Assembly (NCBI GenBank): GCA_021325255.1
Contig: JAJPHP010000084.1
Coordinates: 1-60,934, forward strand
Length of the DNA: 60,934 bases
Reading direction: 5' to 3'
Source: Nitrososphaerota archaeon
GTDB lineage: Archaea; Thermoproteota; Nitrososphaeria; Nitrososphaerales; CADDZS01
In this document: positions 35,527 through 44,938 of the stretch, piece after piece
Numbering within the stretch: position 1 is the first letter of the stretch
Layout of the letters: each line of letters opens with the position of its first letter
Position numbers and translations under genes: made by a program
The notes under the pieces: generated by a model
Database searches by the model: none
The model's input: only the letters and a program-made list of their open reading frames with translations
Told to the model about the DNA's origin: nothing

Positions 35527-36501
35527 ATGAAGTACTCCGACAACGTATTGCAGCTGATCGGCAACACTCCGCTCGTCAGGCTGGGAAGAGTCACGAGCGG
35601 GTCTAACCCACTGATTCTTGCAAAGCTCGAGTTCCTCAACCCGGGTGGCTCGATAAAGGACAGAGTCGGAATCGCGATGATTCTCGATGCGGAAAAGAAA
35701 GGACTGTTAAAAAGTGGAAGTACTATCATTGAGCCGTCTTCAGGCAACACAGGTGTTGGACTCGTAATCGCTGGAATACTTCACGGCTACAAAGTCGTGA
35801 TTACAATCCCTGACAAAATGAGCGAGGAGAAAGTCAGACTCCTTCAAGGCTATGGAGCGCAGGTCGTTGTCTGCCCCTCTGACCGACCTGCAGGGCATCC
35901 GGAAAACTATGTTGGAGTCGCGAGAAAAATTGCGTCGGAGACACCTAATTCATACATGCCAAACCAGTACGCGAACCCTTCGAACACGCGCGTTCATTAC
36001 GAAACAACCGGCCCGGAGATATGGGAACAAACCGAGGGCAAAGTGACGCACTTTGTCGCTGGAATGGGGACCGGAGGAACAATCTCAGGCGTCGCAAAGT
36101 ATCTCAAGGGAAAAAATGACAAGATACAAGTCATTGGCGTCGACCCCCAGGGCTCTATACTCCAGGGAATTTTCCGGAAGGAAGCGAATCTCGAGGCAAA
36201 GCAGTACAAGACAGAAGGAATAGGAGAGGATTTTCTCCCAGAGACGACTGACTTGAGTCTGATAGACGATATCGTCAGGGTGAATGACAAAGAGTCCTAC
36301 AACATGGCTAGAAGGCTTGCTAGAGAGGAAGCACTATTGGTTGGAAGTTCATCAGGTGCGGCTGTCGCTGGCGCGCTGAAAGTCTCCAAAGATCTTTCAA
36401 AGAAAGACGTTCTTGTCACGATTCTCCCCGACCGGGGGGAAAGATACCTTTCGAAACTATACAACGATGAATGGATGAAGGCGCAAGGTTTCTTGCCCTG
36501 A
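35527..36501 (+). CDS. PLP-dependent cysteine synthase / cystathionine beta-synthase-like
   Basis: A fold-type II PLP enzyme. The PLP lysine lies in NPGGSIKDR near residue 44, the phosphate-contact loops are SSGNTG and GTGGTISG, and NTPLVRL is near the start. The C-terminal LVGSSSGAAV holds the PLP ring-nitrogen serine. Details such as RVNDKESYNMARRLAREE and NPSNTRVHYETTGPEIWEQ are closer to cystathionine beta-synthases than to bacterial CysK, but the regulatory CBS pair is absent. Depending on substrate it makes cysteine or cystathionine. Length about 324 residues. Confidence 0.9.
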   Translation: MKYSDNVLQLIGNTPLVRLGRVTSGSNPLILAKLEFLNPGGSIKDRVGIAMILDAEKKGLLKSGSTIIEPSSGNTGVGLVIAGILHGYKVVITIPDKMSEEKVRLLQGYGAQVVVCPSDRPAGHPENYVGVARKIASETPNSYMPNQYANPSNTRVHYETTGPEIWEQTEGKVTHFVAGMGTGGTISGVAKYLKGKNDKIQVIGVDPQGSILQGIFRKEANLEAKQYKTEGIGEDFLPETTDLSLIDDIVRVNDKESYNMARRLAREEALLVGSSSGAAVAGALKVSKDLSKKDVLVTILPDRGERYLSKLYNDEWMKAQGFLP

Positions 36502-36658
36502 ATAAACGCTATCCCGAAACAGACTTCTTTCTCATCTTACCTTTGAGTTTGCTGTTCTAATTATTCAGCATCCCTTTTTTCTTTCATTGTCGAACTTTGG
36601 CCAAATTTAACGAATCCATAAATTGAGTAATTGGCTTTAACAGGTGGAAAATTTCAGA

Positions 36659-37168
36659 ATGCAGCATCCATTCGAGATCACAAGCAACTACGTGACTCAG
36701 TCAAAGGCACGCGTCGGCGCTGATAAGAACGTCTCAATCGAGCAGATGAATCAGCTTCTGGCTCGAGTCGCACCGGTTTTGTACTCGGGCAAGGTCTACA
36801 CGGCGAATGCAAACCTCAATGGAATTTCGGTTCAGCTCATAACAAACGTCGACCACCAGTGGGATTTCTGGAAGGAAAACTGGAACGAGGCACCGTCGGG
36901 TACAGTCCTTCCGCATGCAACGGTTTACTCCATCAATGGGGTTGAAGGCATGGAACCGAAGGCGTATTATTGCTCAGCACTGAATACTTCGCTCTTTGTC
37001 AATACTGAGTCTTGGTACAACCCGTATCTTCTTGAGAAGGACGATGCAAGTCAGGAGAGGTTCTTTCGCCTGATGTTTGAGGAGTGGAAAATCCCGTGCA
37101 TACTCCTCAATACCGGTGTCGAAAGCGTTGACACAACACACAAGAGGATTGTGCAAGCGCTAAAGTGA
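36659..37168 (+). CDS. Hypothetical soluble protein
   Basis: About 169 residues from ATG 36659, which follows a GGTGG stretch at suitable distance; a GTG at 36644 is the alternative. Mixed alpha/beta with aromatic-rich patches (DHQWDFWKENWNEAP) and a small Rossmann-like end (IPCILLNTGVESVDTTHKRIV). No family recognised. No operon partner. Confidence 0.65.
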   Translation: MQHPFEITSNYVTQSKARVGADKNVSIEQMNQLLARVAPVLYSGKVYTANANLNGISVQLITNVDHQWDFWKENWNEAPSGTVLPHATVYSINGVEGMEPKAYYCSALNTSLFVNTESWYNPYLLEKDDASQERFFRLMFEEWKIPCILLNTGVESVDTTHKRIVQALK

Positions 37169-37199
37169 GGGACTGATTTGTTGGAAGGATTTGAAAGGA

Positions 37200-37880
37200 G
37201 ACTGGCCCCAAATTCTGCACGGGCGTAGCCTCCATTCAACTTCTCTCCAGGCGCATGACCTGAGGCATTCCTCGACAGAAAAAAGGCGAGGCGTAGATGC
37301 TTAGGATGCGTGCTCAGGAACGAATTGGTTCCCAGATTTCGCCGCAGATGACAAGGTGGGAAAAAGGCAAAACTACGTTGTCTTCCCTCTTGCCCTGGTT
37401 TTCTTGCTTCTCTCTAACCCAAGTTTAGGTCAGGGAAGCTCGCCTGAGATACTCCGAGCTCTGCTTGGAGAGAGCGGATCCTCTCAGCGTATTTCCTCAT
37501 ATCTGTGCTGCTGTTCTGGACCTTTGCGATCCTGTATGCCTTCCATGCCTTTCTCAAGGCACCCCATGTTTGACCTGTTGTGTAAGCCATGTTTATAATG
37601 CTCGAGAGATTGAGAATTATGGATCGGCTAATCTTCGGCCTTGTAAAATTAGTTAGACAAAAAGGCCTATTACGCTCTCATAGTGACCTAAATCACGCCT
37701 TAAAATCAGAAACGGGTATGAAGTGAACACTAGTCGTGCCAGATCCTTTTGGGTGATCTGTGATAACGTTCAGAATGCATGGTAGTTTGTTGCAATATTT
37801 TCATGATGCTGAGCTTCGGCCATAGCCAAAGCATGATATTGGGCTTCCCGCCCGCGTGTGTGACGGATTCGACTATTGAG
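37200..37880. other. Gene-poor region
   Basis: Several frames of 60-80 codons have no protein-like features (for example 37356-37598 plus and 37730-37921 minus). No RNA gene or repeat seen. The region ends in a strong TATA box at 37883. Confidence 0.45.
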
Positions 37881-37882
37881 AA

Positions 37883-37890
37883 TATATAAA
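37883..37890 (+). promoter_or_regulatory. Strong TATA box
   Basis: TATATAAA, the clearest TATA box in the window. Its predicted transcription start (about 25 bases on) coincides with an ATG at 37910 of a 62-codon frame of doubtful coding value, and it may instead drive the nuclease-like gene at 38099 with a leader of nearly 200 bases. Confidence 0.5.
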
Positions 37891-38098
37891 GAAAAGAGCA
37901 AAGTTTGCAATGGAAATACAAGCCCGAGAAGGAGGAAAGACAGAATCACACGGAGATAGCGAGAGTATAACTTGCAAAGTTCCATATACCGTCTTCATAA
38001 CATGCTCACTTACCTTGGTACTTGGGATAGAGAGCAGGATGACGGCATCTTTGCCCGCACAACCTCATTTTGCTTCACCCTTCGTCAGCTATCTTTGA

Positions 38099-38716
38099 AT
38101 GCTGCAGATTTTCATACCGGCTATTCACCCCTTTCAGCGCGAGATGATTCTCCCCAAGCGCAATCGCCGACCTTTCTTCGAGCATTTTTTGTTGCAGAGT
38201 CACACATCAAAGCCGCCCTGCTACCACGCATTCAAGAACCACCTTTCTGCCTCAGGGTTCACCGTCTTCCCCTTTGAATTCGAGTGCTTGGGGTCAGATC
38301 ATCCGTACGTAGATATCGCTGCGAAGATGGGCTCAATGTACTGGGCATTTGAGTACAAATCTCTGAGCGACAGCATTACGCGAGGCATCGAGCAACTCAG
38401 GTGCTACGCGGAGTGGTTTGATTACGTGGTTCTTGTCTCGGAGAAGGAGATCGACCATCGGAGGAGCCAGAATTATTGGGAGCTGAAGAACCTCGGCGCG
38501 GGGCTCTGGAACTACGACCCGATTAAAGGGAGATTTCTAGAAAAGACGAACCCGGAACTCCAACGGCCGAACAGGTCAAACAGGACCTTCGTTTCACGGC
38601 GCTTTCGCTCGTATACGAGGAGACAAAAAGAAGAAATTGAACTCGATCTGCTAACGGGCAAGCAATCTTCCCTGCTTGAGTATTTTGATGAGACAAATTC
38701 CTCGCTCCAACTTTGA
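38099..38716 (+). CDS. Orphan PD-(D/E)XK nuclease-fold protein
   Basis: A 205-residue protein whose core reads YVDIAAKMGSMYWAFEYK followed by a helix ending in a hydrophobic strand (YAEWFDYVVLVSE). An aspartate, then E-x-K on the next strand, is the catalytic pattern of restriction-endonuclease-like PD-(D/E)XK folds, and the following QLRCYAEWFDYVVLV matches the usual helix-strand continuation. The C-terminal region is basic. An alternative start is ATG 38144. No methyltransferase, helicase or other partner is adjacent, so the role (repair, defence or RNA/DNA processing) is open. Confidence 0.65.
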   Translation: MLQIFIPAIHPFQREMILPKRNRRPFFEHFLLQSHTSKPPCYHAFKNHLSASGFTVFPFEFECLGSDHPYVDIAAKMGSMYWAFEYKSLSDSITRGIEQLRCYAEWFDYVVLVSEKEIDHRRSQNYWELKNLGAGLWNYDPIKGRFLEKTNPELQRPNRSNRTFVSRRFRSYTRRQKEEIELDLLTGKQSSLLEYFDETNSSLQL

Positions 38717-38885
38717 TTGCCGAGAACAAGTCCTGCTTCTTCCGGGATTCACTTCATTCAGTACTTTGGTCTTTCTTCGGAAATTGCTGAAATACATGCG
38801 TTTCTAGACCTTGAAATGCATCCCCTGCTAGCAAAGTAAAAGATGCATAGTGGCACATAGAGACGGAGTTGGTAATAGAAGAAGC

Positions 38886-40043
38886 ATGCAAATCGCTGAG
38901 CGCATGTCGGGAATCCCGCTATCCGGAATAAGGGAGATCTTCGAGAAGGCCCAGAGCATCCCGGACGTGGTGAGGCTCGAATTTGGAGAACCGGACTTTG
39001 ACACACCTGAATATATCAAGAAGGGGGCAGCGAAGGCGCTCAAAGGCGGGAAGACAAAGTACACTTCGAGTTTCGGCGAAAAGAAACTCAGGGAAGCAAT
39101 AGCCCACAAGATGGAAACAGAGAACGATACGACCTGCACAGGGAATAACGTGATTGTGACCTCTGGCGCGACCTCGGCCCTCTGCCTCTCGATTCTCGCA
39201 TGCGTCAACCCAGGAGAAGAGGTGCTCATTCCCGATCCAGGATGGTCAAGTTACGTACCGATTGTGCGGATCAGCGGAGGCGTGCCTGTCGGGTATCCGC
39301 TTCGAGAGGAGGACGGTTACCAGCCTGACCTAAACTCACTTTCCAGACGGATCACAGATAGGACAAAGATGATTCTGATAAATTCGCCAAACAACCCAAC
39401 GGGCGGCATTATCAGAGATGAAAATCTAGCTGCGCTGGGGGAGCTTGCAAAAAAGCACAACCTTACGATACTAAGCGACGAGGTCTACGAAAAGTTCGTC
39501 TACGATGGAGGACGGCACGTGAGCATTGCTTCGCTAAAAGGGCTCGAAGATTTTGTGATCACCGTGAACTCTTTCTCAAAGACATACGCGATGACAGGGT
39601 GGAGGGTAGGCTACAGTGTGGCGCCCGAACCTGTTGCAGAGTGCATAGGTAGACTGAATGGCTCGACCAATTCGTGCACGTCGTCTATCTCTCAGGCGGC
39701 TGCTCTGACTGCCCTTGAGGGACCGCAGGATTCGGTGAAGAAGATGGTCGACGAGTTCGATAGACGCAGGAAAATCATGCTCGAGGGGTTAGGGCGCATC
39801 GGTAACGAACTGTCTATCTCACCGCCAGCGGGGGCGTTCTACCTTTTCGTCAACATCAAGAAGACCGGTCTAACTTCTGACGACCTCGCCATGAAGATTC
39901 TACTCGATGGACACGTTGCAACAGTCCCGGGCTCGGCCTTTGGAGGATTGGGCGAGGGTTACATCAGGGTCGCTTACGCAAACTCGGAGGAGAGGTTGAG
40001 GGAAGGTGTGAAGAGGATCCGACGCGTAATTGAATCCATCTGA
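38886..40043 (+). CDS. Aspartate/aromatic-type aminotransferase (class I/II)
   Basis: A PLP-dependent transaminase of fold type I. The PLP lysine lies in SFSKTYAMTGWRVGY, with SPNNPTGG and LSDEVYEKFVY upstream and the substrate-carboxylate arginine in EGYIRVAYA. About 385 residues from ATG 38886 (MQIAERMS), the usual start for the family. It exchanges an amino group between an amino acid and a 2-oxo acid; the exact pair cannot be told. Monocistronic. Confidence 0.93.
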   Translation: MQIAERMSGIPLSGIREIFEKAQSIPDVVRLEFGEPDFDTPEYIKKGAAKALKGGKTKYTSSFGEKKLREAIAHKMETENDTTCTGNNVIVTSGATSALCLSILACVNPGEEVLIPDPGWSSYVPIVRISGGVPVGYPLREEDGYQPDLNSLSRRITDRTKMILINSPNNPTGGIIRDENLAALGELAKKHNLTILSDEVYEKFVYDGGRHVSIASLKGLEDFVITVNSFSKTYAMTGWRVGYSVAPEPVAECIGRLNGSTNSCTSSISQAAALTALEGPQDSVKKMVDEFDRRRKIMLEGLGRIGNELSISPPAGAFYLFVNIKKTGLTSDDLAMKILLDGHVATVPGSAFGGLGEGYIRVAYANSEERLREGVKRIRRVIESI

Positions 40044-40083
40044 CGCAAGCGATAAGGCAAAAGAAAACAGGCGTTGCATTCGG

Positions 40084-40329
40084 TTACTGCTGAGGCGCAC
40101 CTGAGGCCGGTGAGGGCGTTTTTCGAATTGCTTCAGTCTTTCTCACCCTGAAGGCTGCAAGAAGCAAGAGCGCGGGCAAGATTGCAACGGCAATAGCCTG
40201 CACCCATCCTGGCTGTCCGGTAAGGTAGATGCAAGAGGTGACGCAGATCTCCTGCGCTATGTACACCTCGCTTCCGAACCAGGCGAGAATCAAGAGTGCA
40301 GCTAACAAGAGAATCATCGAGTTGCGCAT
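40084..40329 (-). CDS. Small two-helix membrane protein
   Basis: An 81-residue protein with hydrophobic segments at about 4-22 and 42-60, two cysteines in the loop between (EICVTSCIYL), and a basic Pro/Ala-rich tail. It lies tail to tail with the aminotransferase. Family not recognised; coding status is plausible because of the clear membrane pattern. Confidence 0.55.
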   Translation of the reverse strand: MRNSMILLLAALLILAWFGSEVYIAQEICVTSCIYLTGQPGWVQAIAVAILPALLLLAAFRVRKTEAIRKTPSPASGAPQQ

Positions 40330-40631
40330 GTGATTCGTAGTCCCTGTTTACGCTTCATAACGTTTCGTTAGGATATTAAAACCGATTCCCTGCGCCCCCA
40401 GATGCGACAAGGTTTTCGAGGACTATCAAAGAAGAAATACCGCAAAAAACAAGCCTCAGCGATTTGCCGCTCATTTGCGATAGTTCGCTGAAAGGAGAAA
40501 AGAGTACTTGTTATGCCAAAGAAGATCCGCTGATGCAATTTCCGTGTTGCAGGACAACATCTCACTCTGAAAAAAATGGTTAAGAGTTCTGCTTGCAATG
40601 ATCATCAGAGAGAAAGGAGGCTTGGGAAGAA

Positions 40632-41540
40632 GTGAGCATCTCAAAAGCAGTTGACCTGAGCGGAAAGGTCTGCGTGATCACGGGCGCTAGCTCGGGGATT
40701 GGAAAAGCTACTGCATTGGGACTTGCGAATCTTGGGGCAACGGTTGTAACCGTGATGCGTAAGAGGTCTCCGAAAGCTGACGCCGCCCTAACTGAGATCA
40801 AGAAACCAGGCAGCGATAGGGTCACGGCGCTATACGCGGACCTTTCTCTGCAACGCTCGGTTCGGCAACTTGCTGCGGAATTCGACAAAAAGTTTGATCG
40901 CTTGGATGTCTTGATAAACAATGCAGCAGTCAGCATACCGAAGAGGAGAATTACCGAAGAAGGGTTCGAGAACACTTTCGCAGTAAATGTCCTTGCCCCT
41001 TTCCTGTTGACGCAACTTCTTCTCCCGAAACTGATTTCGAGTGCTCCCTCGCGCATTGTAAATGTGAGTTCCGAATCTGCCAGAGGAAACAGCGTCGACT
41101 TTGAAAACCTTCAGGGAGAGAAGAAGTACAGAATGCTCGGCGCGTACGGACAGTCGAAGCTCGAATTGGATTTGCTCACTTTAGAATTCGCTAGGCGGTT
41201 GGAAGGGACACGTGTCACCGCGAACTTTCTGCATCCGGGCGTGGTGAGGACCAATCTTGCCCACGATTTGAATCCGATCGCTCGGGCCGTCTTTTGGTTC
41301 TTCAAGTTGTTCTTTGCGAGTCCTCAAAAGGGGGCTCGGACATCTATTTACCTTGCATCCTCACCGGACGTAGAAACTTTGAGCGGGAGGTACTTTTCCT
41401 CTAACATGAAAGAGCGGAGGGCCCCCGAAGAGTCTTACGATGAGATGACTGCGAGCAAACTTTGGTGTGTCTGTGAAGAACTTACCGGTGTGAGGTCGAC
41501 CAGCTTGCAGGCAAAGTCATCCACTCGACCACAATCCTAG
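40632..41540 (+). CDS. Short-chain dehydrogenase (retinol-dehydrogenase-like SDR)
   Basis: An NAD(P)-dependent SDR. TGASSGIG near residue 19, NNAA near 97, catalytic serine in VNVSSE and YGQSKLELDL near 175. The longer C-terminus (302 residues) and the HPGVVRTNLA segment match the retinol-dehydrogenase/protochlorophyllide-reductase-like SDR branch. Start is GTG 40632. Substrate unknown; single gene. Confidence 0.9.
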   Translation: MSISKAVDLSGKVCVITGASSGIGKATALGLANLGATVVTVMRKRSPKADAALTEIKKPGSDRVTALYADLSLQRSVRQLAAEFDKKFDRLDVLINNAAVSIPKRRITEEGFENTFAVNVLAPFLLTQLLLPKLISSAPSRIVNVSSESARGNSVDFENLQGEKKYRMLGAYGQSKLELDLLTLEFARRLEGTRVTANFLHPGVVRTNLAHDLNPIARAVFWFFKLFFASPQKGARTSIYLASSPDVETLSGRYFSSNMKERRAPEESYDEMTASKLWCVCEELTGVRSTSLQAKSSTRPQS

Positions 41541-41722
41541 GAAACGAGTGATCGTGGCCGGCCGGAGTAAATCGAGAGGTACGGAGCAAGTGAATTGATC
41601 AACTTGCTTTCGGTCATGCGGGCGTGCTTCTCGCTCTGGTGCCGCGAAACTAAAAAGGCACATGGTATGTGTGCAGACCACGTGGAGAGTCTAACTGGCG
41701 AACAAGAGTGTGATAGAGAGCT

Positions 41723-42454
41723 ATGAGGCCCCACAGCAACGTTTCAGCTATATCTCGGATCGTCGCAATATGCATCATTCTGATTGTCGCTCTAACCGCA
41801 GTCCTCTCGACGTATTTCATCTTCGAAGGTAGTGCGAATTCCCCGTCTCGTTGCGATGAACAGCTATCAAAGGCGACAGGGGCAACGAATTTCTGCCTCA
41901 ACCCTTTGACCATCGAAATCTTGGCGTCCAACTCTTCGGATTACAACGTCCCCGTCCTCGTGATAAGGCCCGGAACAACCGCGCAGATGAGCATCCTCTA
42001 CCATCTGGCGGTCAACGGCATAAGCGGCTCGAGCACGCACGTACGTCCTAATCTTACTTCGACCACGGTGCCGTACGCACTCTCGGCAGACAGCGGAAGG
42101 ATATCGAACAATGAAGTAAAGTTCGAAAACGCAACAATGGTCTTCCAAAACGAGACCTGGGTCTTGTTCAGCTACAACGTTAAAGCCTCGAGCAACTCGA
42201 GCAGGTACTACGCAATCCTTCCCCCGTTCTACTACGGCTTCTATCCCGCCATTGCAGTGGAACCGAGCTCGGGCAACCTGAACTATTCAGAACTCACCAT
42301 GTGGGGGTTTGACGGAATCATTGAATCGGGAGAGTTCGTAATCCCTTCGACAATAGTTGCAACAAGCAATCTCAATCTGGTCAACGTAACGGTTCCTGGA
42401 ACCACAATCTGCCCGAACGCCGCGTGCTCGGTAATCATTCACCGCGGATACTGA
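41723..42454 (+). CDS. Membrane-anchored secreted protein, unknown function
   Basis: A 243-residue protein with an N-terminal anchor or signal (about 11-34) and an extracellular beta-rich domain carrying many N-glycosylation-type NxS/T sites and four or five cysteines, some likely disulphide-paired (CDEQ...NFC and CPNAAC). No family recognised. Tail to tail with a GH-like secreted protein. Confidence 0.65.
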   Translation: MRPHSNVSAISRIVAICIILIVALTAVLSTYFIFEGSANSPSRCDEQLSKATGATNFCLNPLTIEILASNSSDYNVPVLVIRPGTTAQMSILYHLAVNGISGSSTHVRPNLTSTTVPYALSADSGRISNNEVKFENATMVFQNETWVLFSYNVKASSNSSRYYAILPPFYYGFYPAIAVEPSSGNLNYSELTMWGFDGIIESGEFVIPSTIVATSNLNLVNVTVPGTTICPNAACSVIIHRGY

Positions 42455-42482
42455 ACTAGTACATAGTCGTGAGTTTCAAAAA

Positions 42483-43766
42483 CTACTGATTCGAGGTTCC
42501 AACTTTCATAGGGTAGCTCGTGTCGGCCCAGTGATTGATGAAGTAGCTCCAGTCATAGCTTGTAGTCTCAAGGCCCAGCGTCGGAGGCCCCTGCCCCAAG
42601 ACGTAGGTCTTGTTGAGAGCGTAGATTCCGAGGCCTATCATGTTGGGCAGCTTCGCACCCGATGTAATGTACGCAGAGAAGGTAAGCACCGCGTTGGTCA
42701 GGTTCTCCGCGTAGGGATGGTGCCAGGTCGAGTTTGCATACCAGTCCGGGATCGAGTAAAGGACAGGCGCCAACGAGTACTGGGTAACGAGTTGAATCTG
42801 GAGCTTCACGTACTGCTCGTATGAGTACTGCGTCGAGGCTCCCGACTCGAACAGCATCGGGATTACGAAATTAACAAGAGAGGTGACGTTCTTGAAGTAC
42901 AAGGGGTCCCACGTCCAATCCTGTCCGTAGGTCGCCCCGTACCCAATCTTCATGCTGTTCGCCGCAAGAAGCATCTTTGTCGGCTCCTGATTCATCGCCT
43001 GCCTAAATGTTTGGAGCATTGTTATGAACTGCGGGCTGTCGTTTGGCACCGGCTCCATGTCTATCAGGACTCCCTGGAAGCCTGCATTGTAGATTGATTT
43101 CACGTCAGAAATTATTGCTGCCGAAGTAAAGTTGCCGAGGACGTCGGTTGGATTTATCTGCGTGCCTGTCCAAGCAAAGTACTCGAACGTATGGTTGCCC
43201 CGAAGCGAATCAAAGCGAGCGATTAAGCTCGTTTCGAGCGAATAGTTGTCGGCGACCGCGCCCGTGGGATCCATGTTCGGGAGGTTGAAGAAGAGATAAG
43301 TTACGTTTGCGTGAATTAACTCGCTAACGAGATTGTTGAAAGTGGCGTTGTCGAGAAGCATCATATCGGTTGAGGTCGAGAGAAAGTATCCGCTGGACCT
43401 GATAATAACTGGCGTCACTCTAGGAAGGCTCGTGGTAGTAGTTGTACTACTGGATGTCTGAGTGCTCGTACTGTGCGAAGTTCTTGTCGTCGTTTTTATG
43501 GCAGAGCTGGAAGAGGTCGTTGTTGAGGAGCTTGTCGAGCTGCTCGATGTTGAGCTCTTCGTTTGGCTGGATGACATCGAAGAACTCGTGCTATTGATCG
43601 AGGGCGTCCTATATTGAGTGGTCGTTGTGGAGCTACTTGATCCTGTGCTTTCACCATGTAGAGAACTGGTGGTCTGAGACGAGTAAATGTAGCCAGCAAA
43701 TGCCAAGCCAATGATCAAAAGCAACACCACGACAAGTGCCGCGGCAATTGCGCCCCTGCGTTGCAT
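42483..43766 (-). CDS. Surface protein with Ser/Thr linker and GH18-like TIM-barrel domain
   Basis: From ATG 43766 (MQRRGAI): a transmembrane anchor (about 5-28), a mucin-like stretch of Ser/Thr (about 30-120), then a globular domain of about 300 residues. That domain looks like a glycoside-hydrolase TIM barrel: a strand GFQGVLIDMEPVPND carries D and E in positions similar to the GH18 DxxDxDxE motif, and later strands (IPMLF, APVLYSIPDW) fit barrel ends. The exact motif is incomplete, so catalysis is uncertain. Probably extracellular polysaccharide binding or cleavage. Confidence 0.7.
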   Translation of the reverse strand: MQRRGAIAAALVVVLLLIIGLAFAGYIYSSQTTSSLHGESTGSSSSTTTTQYRTPSINSTSSSMSSSQTKSSTSSSSTSSSTTTSSSSAIKTTTRTSHSTSTQTSSSTTTTTSLPRVTPVIIRSSGYFLSTSTDMMLLDNATFNNLVSELIHANVTYLFFNLPNMDPTGAVADNYSLETSLIARFDSLRGNHTFEYFAWTGTQINPTDVLGNFTSAAIISDVKSIYNAGFQGVLIDMEPVPNDSPQFITMLQTFRQAMNQEPTKMLLAANSMKIGYGATYGQDWTWDPLYFKNVTSLVNFVIPMLFESGASTQYSYEQYVKLQIQLVTQYSLAPVLYSIPDWYANSTWHHPYAENLTNAVLTFSAYITSGAKLPNMIGLGIYALNKTYVLGQGPPTLGLETTSYDWSYFINHWADTSYPMKVGTSNQ

Positions 43767-43888
43767 ACTAGTCCCACGCAAAAGAGCTACTTTACGCGGT
43801 GTCTTATGTTACAGTATGTCCTGTCTCTGTAGGCGAGTTCTCTAGTTTTTCCCAATTTTCAGAAGTCTTTTGTCTGACGCCTACGGCT

Positions 43889-44179
43889 TTAGATTGAGAT
43901 CCCCCTTTCCTTCTTGTATTTCTTGATAGAACTCAAGTAAAGTGAGTCTCTACTGACAATGTGATAATCAGATAGTTTGGAATTAAAGTCCAGCACCTGA
44001 CCATGCCTGTTTGAAATCTTCCAGTTTGGGAGAGAGCGATTTTGCATGTGCGTTTCTTCCAAGGCGAGGTTAGCAATTGATTTGAACGTATCACCTAGTT
44101 TGAAGGAGCCCCTGTACGTGTCCTGATTATCCACAACAATAAGCAGGTAGATCTTCCTAGTTATCTGCTGGGCGTCCAT
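43889..44179 (-). CDS. Ubiquitin-like beta-grasp protein (DUF2604-like)
   Basis: About 96 residues from ATG 44179 (MDAQQITRK). It matches the DUF2604 pattern: a first strand pair (IYLLIVVDNQDTYRGSF), a helix (SIANLALEETHMQN), then LPNWKISNRHGQVLDFNSKLSDYHIVSRDSLYLSS, the typical NWELRD..G..LDL..KI.DYG...LFL layout. DUF2604 is a prokaryotic ubiquitin-like family. The C-terminus here is basic and lacks a diglycine, so conjugation would need processing or does not occur. No E1/E2-like gene is adjacent. Confidence 0.7.
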   Translation of the reverse strand: MDAQQITRKIYLLIVVDNQDTYRGSFKLGDTFKSIANLALEETHMQNRSLPNWKISNRHGQVLDFNSKLSDYHIVSRDSLYLSSIKKYKKERGISI

Positions 44180-44423
44180 TGCCAAGAAGTGCACAACTCT
44201 GAAAAAATACAAACGCGTGAAATCAACTTCCTGTAGATTCTACTCTAGATTCTTGTGTGCATGGTCATCATTGTCTTATTGCCTATCTTCACTGGAAGGA
44301 AAAACCGTCAAAGCAGCATGGGGAGCATTACCTCATCATTGCACTGTGTGAGAATGGGCATGGATGATTCTTGAATGGATCCAGAACCGCGGCAACTATG
44401 TTAAATTCAGGTAGCAATTGCGT

Positions 44424-44804
44424 ATGGAATTGGAGTGTCACTTCACCTTGAACAGGTTCAGGCAGACAATATTGGTTCTTCTTGTACTCACAATTATCCT
44501 CGGCATTGCGACCATCCTTACCATAAGGACTATCGTCCCGTTCTTCGTCGTCGAAGGTGCCTCGGCGATCTTGGTAATCTACGTGATTTCTTTAATTTTC
44601 CTGGCCGCGAGATGGACTCGGTGGATTTTGATCATCCCGATTATTCTGAGCATCTTTACAATCGTCTCGGTATCCTCAGAGACTCCCCACATCCAGCTCA
44701 TTAGAGAAGGCTACCTTCCTGCAATCATCATAATATTCAGCGGGCTGATTCTCGAATCGCTTCTCCTGATATTCAGCGCAATTGGGTTGGTCAGAAAGTT
44801 GTAG
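44424..44804 (+). CDS. Small four-helix membrane protein
   Basis: About 126 residues with four hydrophobic helices (about 13-33, 38-60, 64-83 and 97-120) and short loops. No catalytic motif. Start ATG 44424. Single gene, function unknown. Confidence 0.65.
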   Translation: MELECHFTLNRFRQTILVLLVLTIILGIATILTIRTIVPFFVVEGASAILVIYVISLIFLAARWTRWILIIPIILSIFTIVSVSSETPHIQLIREGYLPAIIIIFSGLILESLLLIFSAIGLVRKL

Positions 44805-44938
44805 GCGTCTCCTAGGAGTTGTCCCCCTTGAGGGAAATGCACTCTACGTAGTCCGAAGGCTGCAGTCTGCAACTCTCCTTCAATGAGAGTGATTAGATAG
44901 AAAGAGAGAAAAGGCCGGCCTGAGAGTATAGGTACGGC

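Noticed and set aside
37356..37598. 80-codon plus-strand frame
   Set aside because: Cys/Ser/Pro-rich with no plausible fold and no promoter; probably chance.
37910..38098. 62-codon frame starting at the predicted transcription start of the strong TATA box
   Set aside because: Position is tempting but the protein has no recognisable feature; the promoter may serve the downstream nuclease-like gene.
40368..40598. 76-codon minus-strand frame upstream of the second SDR
   Set aside because: Arg/Cys/Phe-rich composition typical of a chance frame opposite a promoter region.
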